The translations under genes and the position numbers were made by a program. Source: Amorphophallus konjac (lineage: Eukaryota > Streptophyta > Magnoliopsida > Alismatales > Araceae). From it: DNA of 64,000 nucleotides. Below, one piece after another: positions 1-10,575 of the stretch. The stretch spans positions 239,119,224 to 239,183,223 of the forward strand of contig CM040118.1 in NCBI GenBank assembly GCA_022559845.1, written 5' to 3'. The stretch's first letter is position 1. Each line of letters begins with the position of its first letter. The notes below the pieces were generated by a model that saw only the letters and a program-made list of their open reading frames with translations, was not told the DNA's origin and did not search any database.

Positions 1-1779
1 GTTAATTTCGTGTGCCAAAAACTCTATAATTTGTATTGTAAATCATGATTTTTGAATGATGTATTGACGGAGTTTTATCATGATTTTCATATTGATACAC
101 GTTTTTCTCTCTCTGTCTATAGAGTCATTTTCTATAAGTACATGGCACATATTTCGATATGTTGTCCATTAGTTCACACTTTGCACTATAGGAACACTAT
201 TCTTGGACTTGAGGACATCTCTATTGGATATTCCTTCCAATGGACTAGGAAATCTTGTTTCAAGGCCTCCGTAATTCTCCGCGAGCCTGGGATTCCCACT
301 AGGATGCCGAGTTGGTTGTACCCTTAAAGCCCATTGATTAGAGTACACTATCGATGTTTTCTAGTTATCAGTAGTGTAACGGCTCTATATTGGATCGCCA
401 GGCAATGTAACGGCCCAATATAAGACTGTCACATTCATCTGAGTTCGATTGCTTGATTCCGGTCTCAGACTACTGTAACGGCCTAATCATGGACCGTCAC
501 ACAACGTAACGGCCCGATGAATGACCGTCACACTTCTCTGAGTCTATTTGATCGTTCTGGACTCGGATCATTGTAACGGCTCACTATTGGAGCTTTACAT
601 GATGTAACGGCCCAGTAAACGACCGTCACATTGCTTGAGTATTTAACCCAAGGTTTGACCCAAGGGTTGATATTCCAAGGGTTCTAGATGGACTAATGAT
701 AGTCTAGAACTTATAATGTTGATCAAGGAACTTAATATAATGATTGGAAAGAGAAAAAAATGTACCGTTATGCTGTCGATTTATTTCTATGAGCATGACA
801 TTGTTTAAATCTTTTTCTTGATCTCTCATACTCTAAATTGAAGCATTCATTCATTGATTGTTGTTATCATGAGTTATTGACCATATTACATTCTTGGCCA
901 TACTTTATTGTTACACTCATGGAAGTAGCTTGATTTATACGTGAAGATGCAGTTCGGGCGCTGATTGTGTCCAAGGGCTCTATGCTAGTCCCCACGGTTG
1001 ATTGCCGGAAACATACTATTTTATAAACCATGGGGTATGATGCTACTAGCGTCGCATTGCGCTGGGAGTACTTTCTTTATAAATAAGTGAAAACCATGAG
1101 CACTCGTGAAAATCTAGTGAATTGCTACATGATTGACATTCTCGTGCGTAACCTTTATGGTTATGAAAGTGAAAGTGAAAGTGCATTCTCGGTACATTCT
1201 TGTTCATGAAAGGCCAAATATCATGTTCTTGTTACATTTTTGCTAGTTCATTATTATTCACTCTATCTTACATGATTATCGTGTTACTTTGGTTTAATCG
1301 CATGATATTCACATTCGAATGATTTTACCTTACTTCTTTAGAGCTAAAATGTTAATTACTTTAATAATACCTTCATGTTGATGCGAAGATACCTACTGGG
1401 CAAGTGTGCTCATTACCTATTTCTAATCTTTTTCAGGAAACGGATGTGAGTCGGGTTCGGATTCGGAAGGTTCATGTAGCGGATCCGTGAGTGAATAAAG
1501 AATGAGCGAAGACTTAGGAAGTCTACATTGTTTAGATCAAGTCAATGTAATTTCGTATTTCTTGAGTCTAATAGAGTGAAAGATGATGGAAAAATAATTG
1601 TATTTGACTAATAATCATTTATGAAGTAAAGTTGGAGTTTGATTAAAGATTATGCAATTGCATTTATGTGTGTGATTGTCTCGCGCTCTGATCGTTCTTT
1701 CTTGCAAGAGGCTTACCATGCCGGCTGTTCGCGCTTCCCGAGTTAGTCTTTCGCTGTAATAAAGGCTCGGGGCGTGCCA
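1..1779 (+). repeat. 3' part of a diverged Tekay-like LTR (copy A')
   Basis: This stretch aligns by eye with the second half of the element A LTR (compare 3200-4899 and 21800-23504). Shared landmarks are the TACATGGCACAT block, the 'aaggcctccgtaa' block, the 'accatgccggctgttcgcg' block and an end of the form CGGGGCGTGCCA, where A has CGGGGCATGACA. It differs at many positions, so it is an older or different subfamily copy rather than a duplicate of the adjacent LTR. Positions 370-640 hold about six units built as 'aCGGCC...GACCGTcac'. The start lies outside the window. No coding region is credible here; the 91-residue ORF near 52-327 has no recognisable domain. Confidence 0.75.
370..640 (+). 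repeat. Cluster of spaced CGGYC/GACCG dyads in LTR A'
   Basis: Repeated pairs of a left half-site (CGGCC, CGGCT) and a right half-site (GACCG, GACTG, GATCG) are separated by 8 nt. Examples are CGGCC-taatcatg-GACCG, CGGCC-cgatgaat-GACCG and CGGCC-cagtaaac-GACCG. Most are embedded in 'gtaacggcc...gaccgtcac'. The same dyad recurs in other retroelement families across the window. Confidence 0.75.
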
Positions 1780-4700
1780 TTGGCCCATGTTCTAGAACCT
1801 TAAAATTGGTGAAATCACATAATTAAGGAGATAACTACTCCTTGGCATATAAATAAAAGGATAATATTGGGGATAATATCAAAAGAGTTGGAAGTATTTC
1901 AAATTCATCGCTCACAGCGTAAAATGGTCTATCGCAAGACCGCTAACGGGCTGTAAACGGTCGTCCAATGACCGCTAACGAATGCAGATTCTGTGAGAGG
2001 AAGAAAATGTGAAAATGTTAGATTTTTAGCATCCAAATCATCTTGGATCGACTCTATCAGCTAATTAGATAGGTCTAGAGGGATGGTAGATCGAATGGAA
2101 AGTCTAATTGGGACTCTATGTTCGTTCTAATCTTAAAACCCTAGCTAAAACCTATAAATAGGTCCCAGATTTGACATGCGCGACCCCTACTTTGGCTCGC
2201 GTGGAACCCAAGTAAGGAGACCGAATAAGAAGTATGTTTCTTCTAGGAATTTGTTCATTATACTTAGAACTAACATCCCTCCAAATTTCGTTATAGGAGA
2301 TCAAGCTTACGTGAAGTTAGAAGCTTCCAAAGTCGTTGTTTCTACATTAAGAACTCAAGAATTAGTGCGTCCGACCCAAGAAGATCAAGGAATTCGGAGC
2401 CCAAAATGAGGTAATTAGATGGAGGTTCTTTAGAACTTTATGTTCCCCTATATATCTTCTACTTATCCTCAAAATTTCACGTCCATAGGTCAAGGGAATC
2501 AGAAGATAGAGGGACGTGAAGTTGCTGATTTAGAGCAAGAAAGTGCAGAACTAAGGCTTGATTCCAGTCATAAATTTGAAGTCTAGGAGCACTGTTAAAG
2601 GTAGGTTATCTCATGAAAGGCTTAAATTTAAAGTTAGGAACAAAATCCCTCTTGTTTCATTCGTTTTCATGCATTGTACTTTGTGAATTTCATGTTTTAC
2701 TTAAGACTATGCATTTAGTATATTCTTCATGCACGAACTAGCCCCAATGAAGTAAAAATAAGAGTTTTTCTTGTAATCACATAAACCTATGCATATTGTT
2801 GGCCTTAAATTATTCTATCATGATCATGGAAGTTAGAAAATGTTGATTTCCAAACATGATATGTCTTAATTAGCATTTTTGTTTAGTTATCTTTTGAACT
2901 CGGATTTATGCAGGAAGAAACGATCTTCCTATGGACTGCCAGAGAACTATCGCAGTCGTACGATAGACCGCTAACCGCAAAGTGACGGTCTTCCAGTTGA
3001 CCGTTCTCAATTTCTGAATTTTTACATTATTTTAACCTGAGACTTAATGCAGATTTGCCATAATTATTATATGTTAAGCCTAGTTAACTAAGTCTTATTC
3101 CTGATTTAATTACTAGTTTTATATACTTAATTAATGTACTTGTTTATCATAATAGATTTCATGTTTCCTGTACATTGGTATTATTTTAACTTATGTTAAT
3201 TTATGCCCAAAAATCATATACTCTTGTAATTAAATACATGTTTTTAAAAGATTCATGATTTAACTTGATCACTATTTTATTTCAATTTTCTCTCTTATCT
3301 ACGTGTCATTTTCTTAAGTACATGGCACATATCTTGGTATGTTGTCATTAGTTAGACTTTTGTACAATAGGAACACAAGCTTGGACATGATGACCTCTCT
3401 CTTGGATATTCCTTCCAATGGACAAGAAAATCTAGTTTCAAGGCCTCCGTAAGACTCCGCGAGCCAAGGATTTCCACTAGGATGCCGAGCTGTTGTACAA
3501 TTAAAGCCTAATTGTCTAGAAGGCACTGATACCGATGTTTTATATTCTGGATTATTAGCGGCCTTCTAGTTGACCGCCAATGACTGCTAGCGGGCCTACA
3601 CTTGATCGCTAACGGATCCTAAATGGTACTGCATTCGATCGCTAAGACTCCAGATATCCTGTTTTAAAATATCGAACTGTCTTGTCATTAACGGTCATGT
3701 ACTAGACTGCCAGGGACAAGAGACGGTCCAGTAAATGACCGCTAGTATCTTGAATTTGATTAACCCGGGGTTTTGACTCAAGGGTTGATTTTCCTACATT
3801 CCTAGATGGTCCAATTGATTATCTAGAACCTATCATATTATTCCGAAGATATCTAAGTAATTTTGAAAGTTAAAGAATGTACCGTTATGCTGCCGATTTA
3901 TTTTCATGGCATAACCTAGTTATTAAATGTATTTATTGAAATCTCTTAGTATCAATAGAAGCATTCTTATTTTTGGTTACCTTATCATGAAACTATTGTT
4001 GAAATTGTACGTTCTTGGCCAAATTATTGACATAAATGTGGAAGTAGCTTGATTTATACTTGAAGATGCAGTTCGAGCACTGATTGTGCCCATATGCTAG
4101 TCCCCTCGGTTGATTGTCTGAAACATACTATATAAACCATGGGGTATGATGCTACTGGCGTCGCATTGCGCTGGGAGTACTTTCTCTATAAATAAGTGAA
4201 ATATCCACGGAAATCCACATAAATTCACGAAGTACTTGTTACTAAGTAAAGAGTACATTCTTGCTTGTTACACGACTTTCTAGTGCATAACCTTCATGGT
4301 TATGAAAAGTACATTTTTGTTACATTCTTGAAAGGCCAAATTTATATTCTTGTTCTATACTTGATCATATCATATTCTCATATCTCAAGCTTGACCGTAT
4401 CTTTTTATTTTGGCTTTATTCGCATGTTTCATCATATTTGCATGATTTATCTTATCCTTTAGAGCTAAGATGCTAATTACTTAAATTTGCCAATCATGTT
4501 GATACGAAGATACCTACTGGGCAATTGTGCTCATTACCCTACTTTCTAATCTTTTTCAGGAAATTCAGTGGGACGGATTCAGATTACTCGAGGGATGGAT
4601 CCTAGAGCGATTAAAGGAAATATGGATTCGAGTGAAGACTTAGAATGTCAAAGTATGTCTATATTGAGTTGTTACATGTAATTTTTCTTTTTATTGAGTC

Positions 4701-4899
4701 TAGATCAAAAAGTGTCGAATATTCGTGTATTTGGATTATGATTATATGATATGAAATAAAGGTGAAAGTTTGATTAAATTGTTGTGCAATTACTTTGTGT
4801 GATTGTTATTGCGCTCTGATTATATTGCTTGCTCGAGGCTTACCATGCCGGCTGTTCGCGTTCCCGATTATTTCCGTTGCATAATCTCGGGGCATGACA
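1780..4899 (+). repeat. Left LTR of element A, lacking its first ~177 bp
   Basis: It aligns along its length with the right LTR, with 1780 corresponding to 20380. The first 177 bases of the right LTR (20203-20379) have no counterpart: the sequence jumps straight from the end of LTR A' into 'ttggcccat'. It ends CGGGGCATGACA at 4899, directly before the primer binding site. Identity to the right LTR looks above 90 percent by eye. It contains a TATA box at 2153 and spaced dyads at 1924-1975, 2940-3005 and 3550-3750. Confidence 0.85.
2153..2160 (+). promoter_or_regulatory. TATA box of LTR A (left copy)
   Basis: The sequence reads 'cctataaatagg', about 370 bp into the truncated LTR. The identical box is in the right LTR at 20753-20760. 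It is the likely core promoter of the element, with U3 upstream and R-U5 downstream. Confidence 0.6.
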
Positions 4900-4906
4900 G
4901 TTAAGG

Positions 4907-4918
4907 TGGTATCAGAGG
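4907..4918 (+). other. Primer binding site, tRNA-iMet type (element A)
   Basis: TGGTATCAGAG lies 7 bases after the LTR end. It matches the complement of the 3' end of plant initiator tRNA-Met, the usual primer for both chromoviruses and Sireviruses. Confidence 0.85.
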
Positions 4919-5135
4919 ACTAGGACTAGAAGTCCTAGCGAAAAGTCATGTCATAGGTTAAGTCTAAGGTTTAAGGACCTACACCTATGAAACTAGGAAA
5001 GAAATTCCCAACCTACGAGAGGAATTGGGTAGAACCTGGAATGAGATAGTCATTAGAATTATTTCTAAGATTAACCCCACTCATTCCATTAGAGTTAACA
5101 AGTTCATTGCTCTTCTTAGGTACTTCACTCTCGAA

Positions 5136-6053
5136 ATGGCTCATCGCGTAGACTGGAACGGTATGCAAGAAACTGTTGCGGGTCTGACTCAAGCATTACA
5201 AACAATGGCGCAAGCTAGCGCAGGAGCAATGGCTGGTGACTTACATCGAAAATTCCGGAGGTTAAATCCTCTGCAATTTTTGGGTTCCACTAATCCCGAC
5301 GAAGCCGAAAACTGGATAGATGAGATGAACCGTATTTTTGAAGTTATGCAATGTGTAGATCAGGAGAAGGTCCATTTGGCTACTTTTCAATTAAATAAAG
5401 ATGCTCGTACATGGTGGAAGTCTGTCCCGGCACCACCAGCTGATGCACCATATACATGGGAAGGCTTTCTTACACTCTTCCGAGCTAAGTACTTTTCCGA
5501 GCATGTTAAGGAGCGGAAGGCTATGGAGTTTGCTTCACTATGCCAGGGTATGATGTCAGTGGCAGAATATGAACTTCAGTTTTTCAGGCTAGCACCATAT
5601 GCTCCTCATTTTATTAGCACTGATTTATTGAAAGCTAATCGATTTAAGGATAGTTTGAGGCCCGATTATATTCAGCAACTTGGGACTCAGAATATACGTA
5701 CATACGCGGAGATGGTCCAACGGGCGCATCTATGCGAAAGGACCTTGGAGAAGGTCGAGAAACTAAAAGGCAAGGGCGAGGAGCCGAGTCGAAGGTCAGA
5801 TCGGCGTGATAAAAATGAAAAGTTTAGCATCACGGAACCCTACAAATCCCGTGATAACAAGAAAGATCCCGGAACGGGAGTGGTAGTGACTACCACAAAA
5901 ATAAGAAAGTCAAGGAAGAAGAGAAGCAGGTCATGGCAGTCTGTACATTTTGTGAAAAGTTCAGTCATTCAGATGAAGAATGCTGGAAGCACCTTGGCGC
6001 TTGTTTACATTGTGGCAGTAGGGAGCACCGCATGCCGGATTGCTCCCTCATGA
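5136..6053 (+). pseudogene. gag: Element A gag (capsid/nucleocapsid), 3' end frameshifted
   Basis: The open frame begins with the ATG at 5136 (MAHRVDWNGM) after an in-frame extension reaching back to 5025. The downstream ATG is preferred because homologous gags start just before the QALQ...A stretch. Residues about 45-200 have the plant retrotransposon gag pattern (LNPLQFLGSTNPDEAENW, then MEFASLCQGMMSVAEYELQF). A charged segment follows. Around 5900-5935 the frame shifts: the zinc knuckles continue in another frame from 5933. The product would form the virus-like particle and bind element RNA. Confidence 0.85.
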
Positions 6054-6655
6054 AGGAACAATCGTCCGGTGGTGGACGTAAACGACAAGCTCGTCTCAAT
6101 GCCATTTTAGAGGATAATGAAGCGCCCAAGGATGATGGGCTAATGGAAGGTACTATCCAGATCTATTCCCATCCTGCATTCGTATTATTTGGTACAGGCG
6201 CTTCTCATTCATTTATATCCACTGCTTTTGCAAAAATATTACCCATTTCATCAGTTCCTTTACCTTCGGACCTTGCTATTACTACACCTTTAGGTCCCAG
6301 AAAAAAACTCACAAATTATTACACCGATAGTGAGGTAAGGGTAGAAGGTCATAATCTTCCAACAAACCTTGTATGCCTGGACATGGAGGGCTACGATGCT
6401 ATTCTAGGGGTAGATTGGCTTGTAGACCATGATGCCTACATAAATTGTTAGAATAGGATTATCTCTTTTCGAAAACCTGGTCTTCCAAGATTTTCTTTCC
6501 TTGGTATCAAATATAGGAAGCACCCTGCCATAATTTCATCTCTGCACGCTTGTAAATTAATTTCGCAAGGATGTGTAGCTTTTCTTGCTTCCGTAATCCT
6601 CACCGAATCCAAGGAAATCATCTTAGATGATATTCCCATTATCAATGAATTTTCG
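5933..6655 (+). pseudogene. Element A zinc knuckles and aspartic protease (broken)
   Basis: The frame opens with two Cys/His clusters: CTFC...H...C and CLHCGSREHRMPDC, a C-X2-C-X4-H-X4-C nucleocapsid knuckle. The retropepsin region follows (PAFVLFGTGASHSFIS). The catalytic Asp of the usual D(S/T)GA motif is Gly here, so the protease should be inactive. A TAG at 6449 interrupts the frame, which then continues open to the C1 insertion at 6656. In element B the same motif is intact (FDTGATHSF at about 26668). Confidence 0.85.
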
Positions 6656-7136
6656 TGTTGTGCCCCTGTGGTCATTTGAGTCATCTTGTGGTCACTTGGG
6701 TCATTCGACATCATCCTGTGGTCATTTGAGTCATTTGATATTCTTGGTTTTGATAATGGCTGAACACTATAAGTCATTGATGTTTGTCAATCTCATATGA
6801 CTGACATACGTGATGTTTTGTTCATGACAGATATGCCAATGAATGGACAAGAAATAGAGTGGCGATGGCAAAAGTGAAAGCTCATTAATCGCGCCCAAGC
6901 AAGGATGCAAATCTCTTCTACAAGTAAAAGTCTACATTTCTCATTCGGCATGTCACATAGCCAAGGTCGATGCATAAAAAAGCATAGCCAAGAGAGCCCA
7001 AGCTCAAAGACTCAGTTGACACCTTCAAGACAGTCAAGGTTGATGCCACAGATGAGAACGGACTGCTAAAGGACTCAAGCGACGGAGCTAAAGCGGTTAA
7101 CGGACTGACGCGGCATAACCCGGAGTCTGCCCAGCT

Positions 7137-7315
7137 GGCGGTCGACCGCCAGCCCAGGGGCGGTCGACCGCCCCTGCCAGCAGCTCCTTGTTTGCACGAT
7201 TCTCAGTGGCGGTCGACCGCCAGCCCAGTAGCGGTCGACCGAAAATTCCAAGGACCATCCGTAAGCAGGTTTCTCAGTAGCGGTCTACCGCCAGCTTCCA
7301 CAGGTCGACCGCCAA
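7137..7315 (+). repeat. Palindrome cluster GGCGGTCGACCGCC in C1 left LTR
   Basis: Six closely spaced sites share the core CGGTCGACCG. The perfect 14-mer is at 7137-7150, with further sites at about 7157, 7207, 7228, 7277 and 7300 carrying one or more changes. They lie in U3, about 140-315 bp upstream of the TATA box. Palindromes in this part of the LTR are known for maize Sireviruses. The right LTR has the same cluster at about 16067-16245, more degraded. Confidence 0.85.
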
Positions 7316-7452
7316 CCCCGAGCCAACAAATGTTGACTTTATTTTCCACTTCGAGAAGAGCCCCATTCCTTGTATTTGTTTAACCCCAAAGTCACCCAAT
7401 CCCCCATGGATTGTGCATCTGGTCTGGGGGATGTCCAAGGACCATTCAAAGT

Positions 7453-7460
7453 CTATAAAA
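7453..7460 (+). promoter_or_regulatory. TATA box of C1 LTR
   Basis: 'gtctataaaac' follows the palindrome cluster at the expected place in U3. The same box is in the right LTR at about 16382. Confidence 0.6.
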
Positions 7461-8338
7461 CTAACACATGAGGGGTTAGAAACCCTAATGCTTCAATTGG
7501 AATAAGGGAGATCAAGGGAGGCTAGAGGAGGTGATTCACGGGTACTGTAGCACCTCCGTTAACAGTGCTTCGGGCTGGAGTTCTTCATCCATTCCAAGGT
7601 GTTTCAAGCTCATATCAAAGCAAGTAATTTCCAAGGAAGAGCAGAAGCAAGCAAGGCTATCAAGGTGATCCAAGGAAGCTGATTTCACAAGGTTTTCAAG
7701 GGAGATCAAATCTACATCCTTTATCATCTTCATCAACTCAAGGTGATCCAAGGAAGATCATTTCACAAGGAAGAACATACCATTGAAGCATCGGATTCAA
7801 GCTCCAGCAATCTCAGATAAGATCTTTTCTTCTTGAGCATATTCTATATCTTGTTTGAGTGTTTTTATATCTTGTTCTTTTTCCATTTCATTCAAACATT
7901 TGAAACTGAAGATCATCCCTACCGGTGGTTAGTAGGAAGGTAACCGGAAGTTGTCCGATCTGCGCTGTTGACGACCCTACCTGTGGTTAGTAGGAAGGCA
8001 ATCAGATGTTTTTTTGATTTGCGGTTCAGTGTGTGGCACTAGTGGAGCCTCACCGGATTTTGTGAGGGGTGGACGTAGGACTGGGGGTTCAGTCCGAACC
8101 ACCTTAGAATCTTGTGTGTGGTGATTTGCTTGTGCGATTGCTTTGTGTTAGATGCATGCTGAGGTACAATCTCTATATTGCGTAATCATCTTGCTAAGCA
8201 AATCGTTGTGTCCTTCGTTAAGCTAGTTATATTCCGTTGCTATTATCATTATCTAGCTTTAAAGAGGGGTGTTCTGCAAAAAGAGGGGTAGATCTATTCA
8301 CCCCTCCCCTCTAGATCCACTATCCACTACTCAACAAG

Positions 8339-8351
8339 TGGTATCATAGCC
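8339..8351 (+). other. Primer binding site of C1 (tRNA-iMet type, one mismatch)
   Basis: TGGTATCATAGCC starts 3 bases after the LTR. It differs from the consensus TGGTATCAGAGC by one base, which would weaken priming. Confidence 0.8.
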
Positions 8352-8363
8352 TAATCTCTCATT

Positions 8364-10575
8364 ATGGGGTCCAACGACCTTGAGGGAAATGGTGGATTAG
8401 CGTCCAAAGGTTTTTTACTTGAAGGACATTCTGTTAATAGACCTCCTTACTTTACTGGATCTAATTGTCCTTATTGGAAACATCGCATGCAGGTGTTCAT
8501 TCGCGCCCAAGACTACGAACTTTGGCGAGTGATCAGCAAAGGTCCGTATGAGCTTACGGATAATGAGGACTTGTGGACCAAAGAACAAATAAGACAATCC
8601 ACTATCAACTAGAGTGCTAAACACATCATGCAATGCTCACTCCATCCAATAGAATTCTCAAGAGTGGCTACCTGCGCAACGGCAAAACAAATGTGGAACA
8701 AGTTAGAGGTAATTTACGAAGGAACCTCTCAGGTACGAGAAACAAAAGCCAACATTTTAGTTTCTGAATATGAAATGTTCCGCATGAAGCCTGATGAGTC
8801 AATTCAAAATATGTATGCTCGGTTAACTATGCTTACTAATAGTCTGAATGATTTGGGAAAGAAATACTCAGAACAAGAAATTGTGAGAAAGATTCTCAGA
8901 TCATTGACTCCCGCATGGCACACAAAGGCTACCGTGGTTGAAGAATCGAGAGATCTCGTAACTACCAAGGTAGATGAACTCATTGGGTCATTGATGACCT
9001 ATGAGATCAACCTTAAGAACAAAGAGGTTGAGGTGCCTAAGAAAAAGCCCCTAGCTCTTAAAGCAGGACCTAACGGTCAAGGCACTTCTGATGAAGGTGA
9101 GAATTCGGCAAGTGAGCGACATGAGGATGACGTAGCCATGCTCACACGTAAGTTCAGAAAATTTCTGAGAAAGGAAGGTAAGAGCTTCATGAGAGGAAGG
9201 TAAAAGGTAAGAAATGGTTTCAAATCTAATTCTAAAAATTTTAAGAAATCTGAAAAAATCATTTGTTATTCTTGCAACAAACCAGGGTAGTTCAAGACTG
9301 ATTGTCCTAACAGATTCAAAAAGGCTTACAAATGGAAGGGCAAGAAGAAGAACAAGGCCATGGTGTCACCTGGAGTGACGAGGAAGAAAGTGATGGTGGA
9401 ACTAGCTCCTCGGACAAGGAAAAAAGATCTTTGTCTCATGGCCAGAGGTGATGAAGAAACTGAGGTAAACTCTCCATATGAAAATTACACACTTGATGAT
9501 TGGGAGGAAGCATATATACAGCTCATGGAAAAATATGACATGTACAAAAAGGAGAATAAATCATTAAAAAATAAAATTAACTTGTTTGTGCATGATCATG
9601 ATATGAATGATAAGAATGCTCTACTTGAAACTGAAATTGAAGATCTTAAGAAAATGATTGAGAACTTGGAGGAAGGAAGAAAAGAAATGGCTGACTTGGA
9701 AACAGAAAATGAAGATTTAAGGAATGAAATTGATAGCATGAAACTCAAAATGCAAACCTATGAAAAGGATAGCAAATTAAACAATGAGAAGTATGAAGCT
9801 GTCAAACATGTCAACACTCAACTCTTCTAAAACATTGAAAACCTACAAAAAGAGTTAAACGATAAACAACAGTCATTGGAAAAGTTTGTAGATGGAAGAG
9901 AAAACCTAGATGCATTGCTAGGAACTAGAATGAACCACAACAAGGATGGGTTGGGTTTTGATCCAATAGACAAAAAGCCCTTTGGGCTAAAAACTCACAT
10001 TTGTTTCATCTTCCGAAGCTTCCACCTCAAACACAACTCCCACACAAATTCAGCAAACACAAAAGGAGAAAGGGAAAGAAAAGGTTGAAGTGGTAGCCAC
10101 TGAATTTTCCAAAAAGACTGTCCAAAAGCCTAAGAAAGGTCGACCTTCCCTGCAGCATAGGTCAACACTTCCTTTGCCATTGCATGCTCAATCTTCCAGA
10201 TATCACCATAACTGGATTGCACATTCATATAGGCCAACACCACCCTACTTTTTGAGAAATTGTGATTCATGTGTTCACCAATCTTATAAGTCTCAATCCC
10301 CTAGGTGGCAAAACAATCACTTTCAACCCAAAACCAACCAACGGCCTCAATGGTTTAAGAAGCAAACTTCCTCAAACTTCCACAAAATCCAACAAAGAGC
10401 TTCTAAACAAAAAGTGAATGTCAAAGCTGAAAAGAAAAATCAAATCCCTGCTCTAAGCAAACAAAACGTGAATGCTAGGAAGGTTTGGATTCCAAAAGAA
10501 ATGGTTTCATGTTTTGAAAATCTGAAGAGTTTGATGGGACCCAAATTTAGTTGGGTTCCAAACACAATTGCTTAA
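8364..10575 (+). pseudogene. gag: C1 gag with zinc knuckle and coiled coil (broken)
   Basis: The ATG at 8364 is followed by the copia gag signature (PPYFTGSNCPYWKHRM) and the UBN2-like capsid region (about 8628-9050). The zinc knuckle C-Y-S-C...C (about 9264-9305) has a TAG at 9288 in place of its His codon. A Lys/Glu-rich heptad region (about 9480-9830) predicts a coiled coil, a known Sirevirus Gag feature linked in soybean SIRE1 to dynein light chain binding. A basic linker follows, ending '...WVPN' and then TAA at 10573. Breaks: TAG at about 8610 where C2 has Trp, a frame change around 9205-9355, TAA at about 9828, and a frameshift near 10085. Confidence 0.88.

Larger units (their letters stand above)
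6656..8336 (+). repeat. Left LTR of C1
   Basis: It runs TGTTGTGCCCC...CAACA and matches the right LTR almost base for base. U3 contains a run of near-perfect palindromes (7137-7315), a TATA box at about 7453 and a conserved R/U5 block with 'ggtggttag/gtggttag taggaaggcaa' repeats near 7920-8000. ORFs inside it are non-coding by-products. Confidence 0.92.

Noticed and set aside
2176..2409. 77-codon ORF in LTR A as a gene
   Set aside because: Lies in R/U5 of an LTR, not kept open in the right LTR, no recognisable domain.
4907..4918. Partial tRNA-like sequences as tRNA genes
   Set aside because: Only the 12-nt complement of the tRNA 3' end is present, which is a primer binding site.
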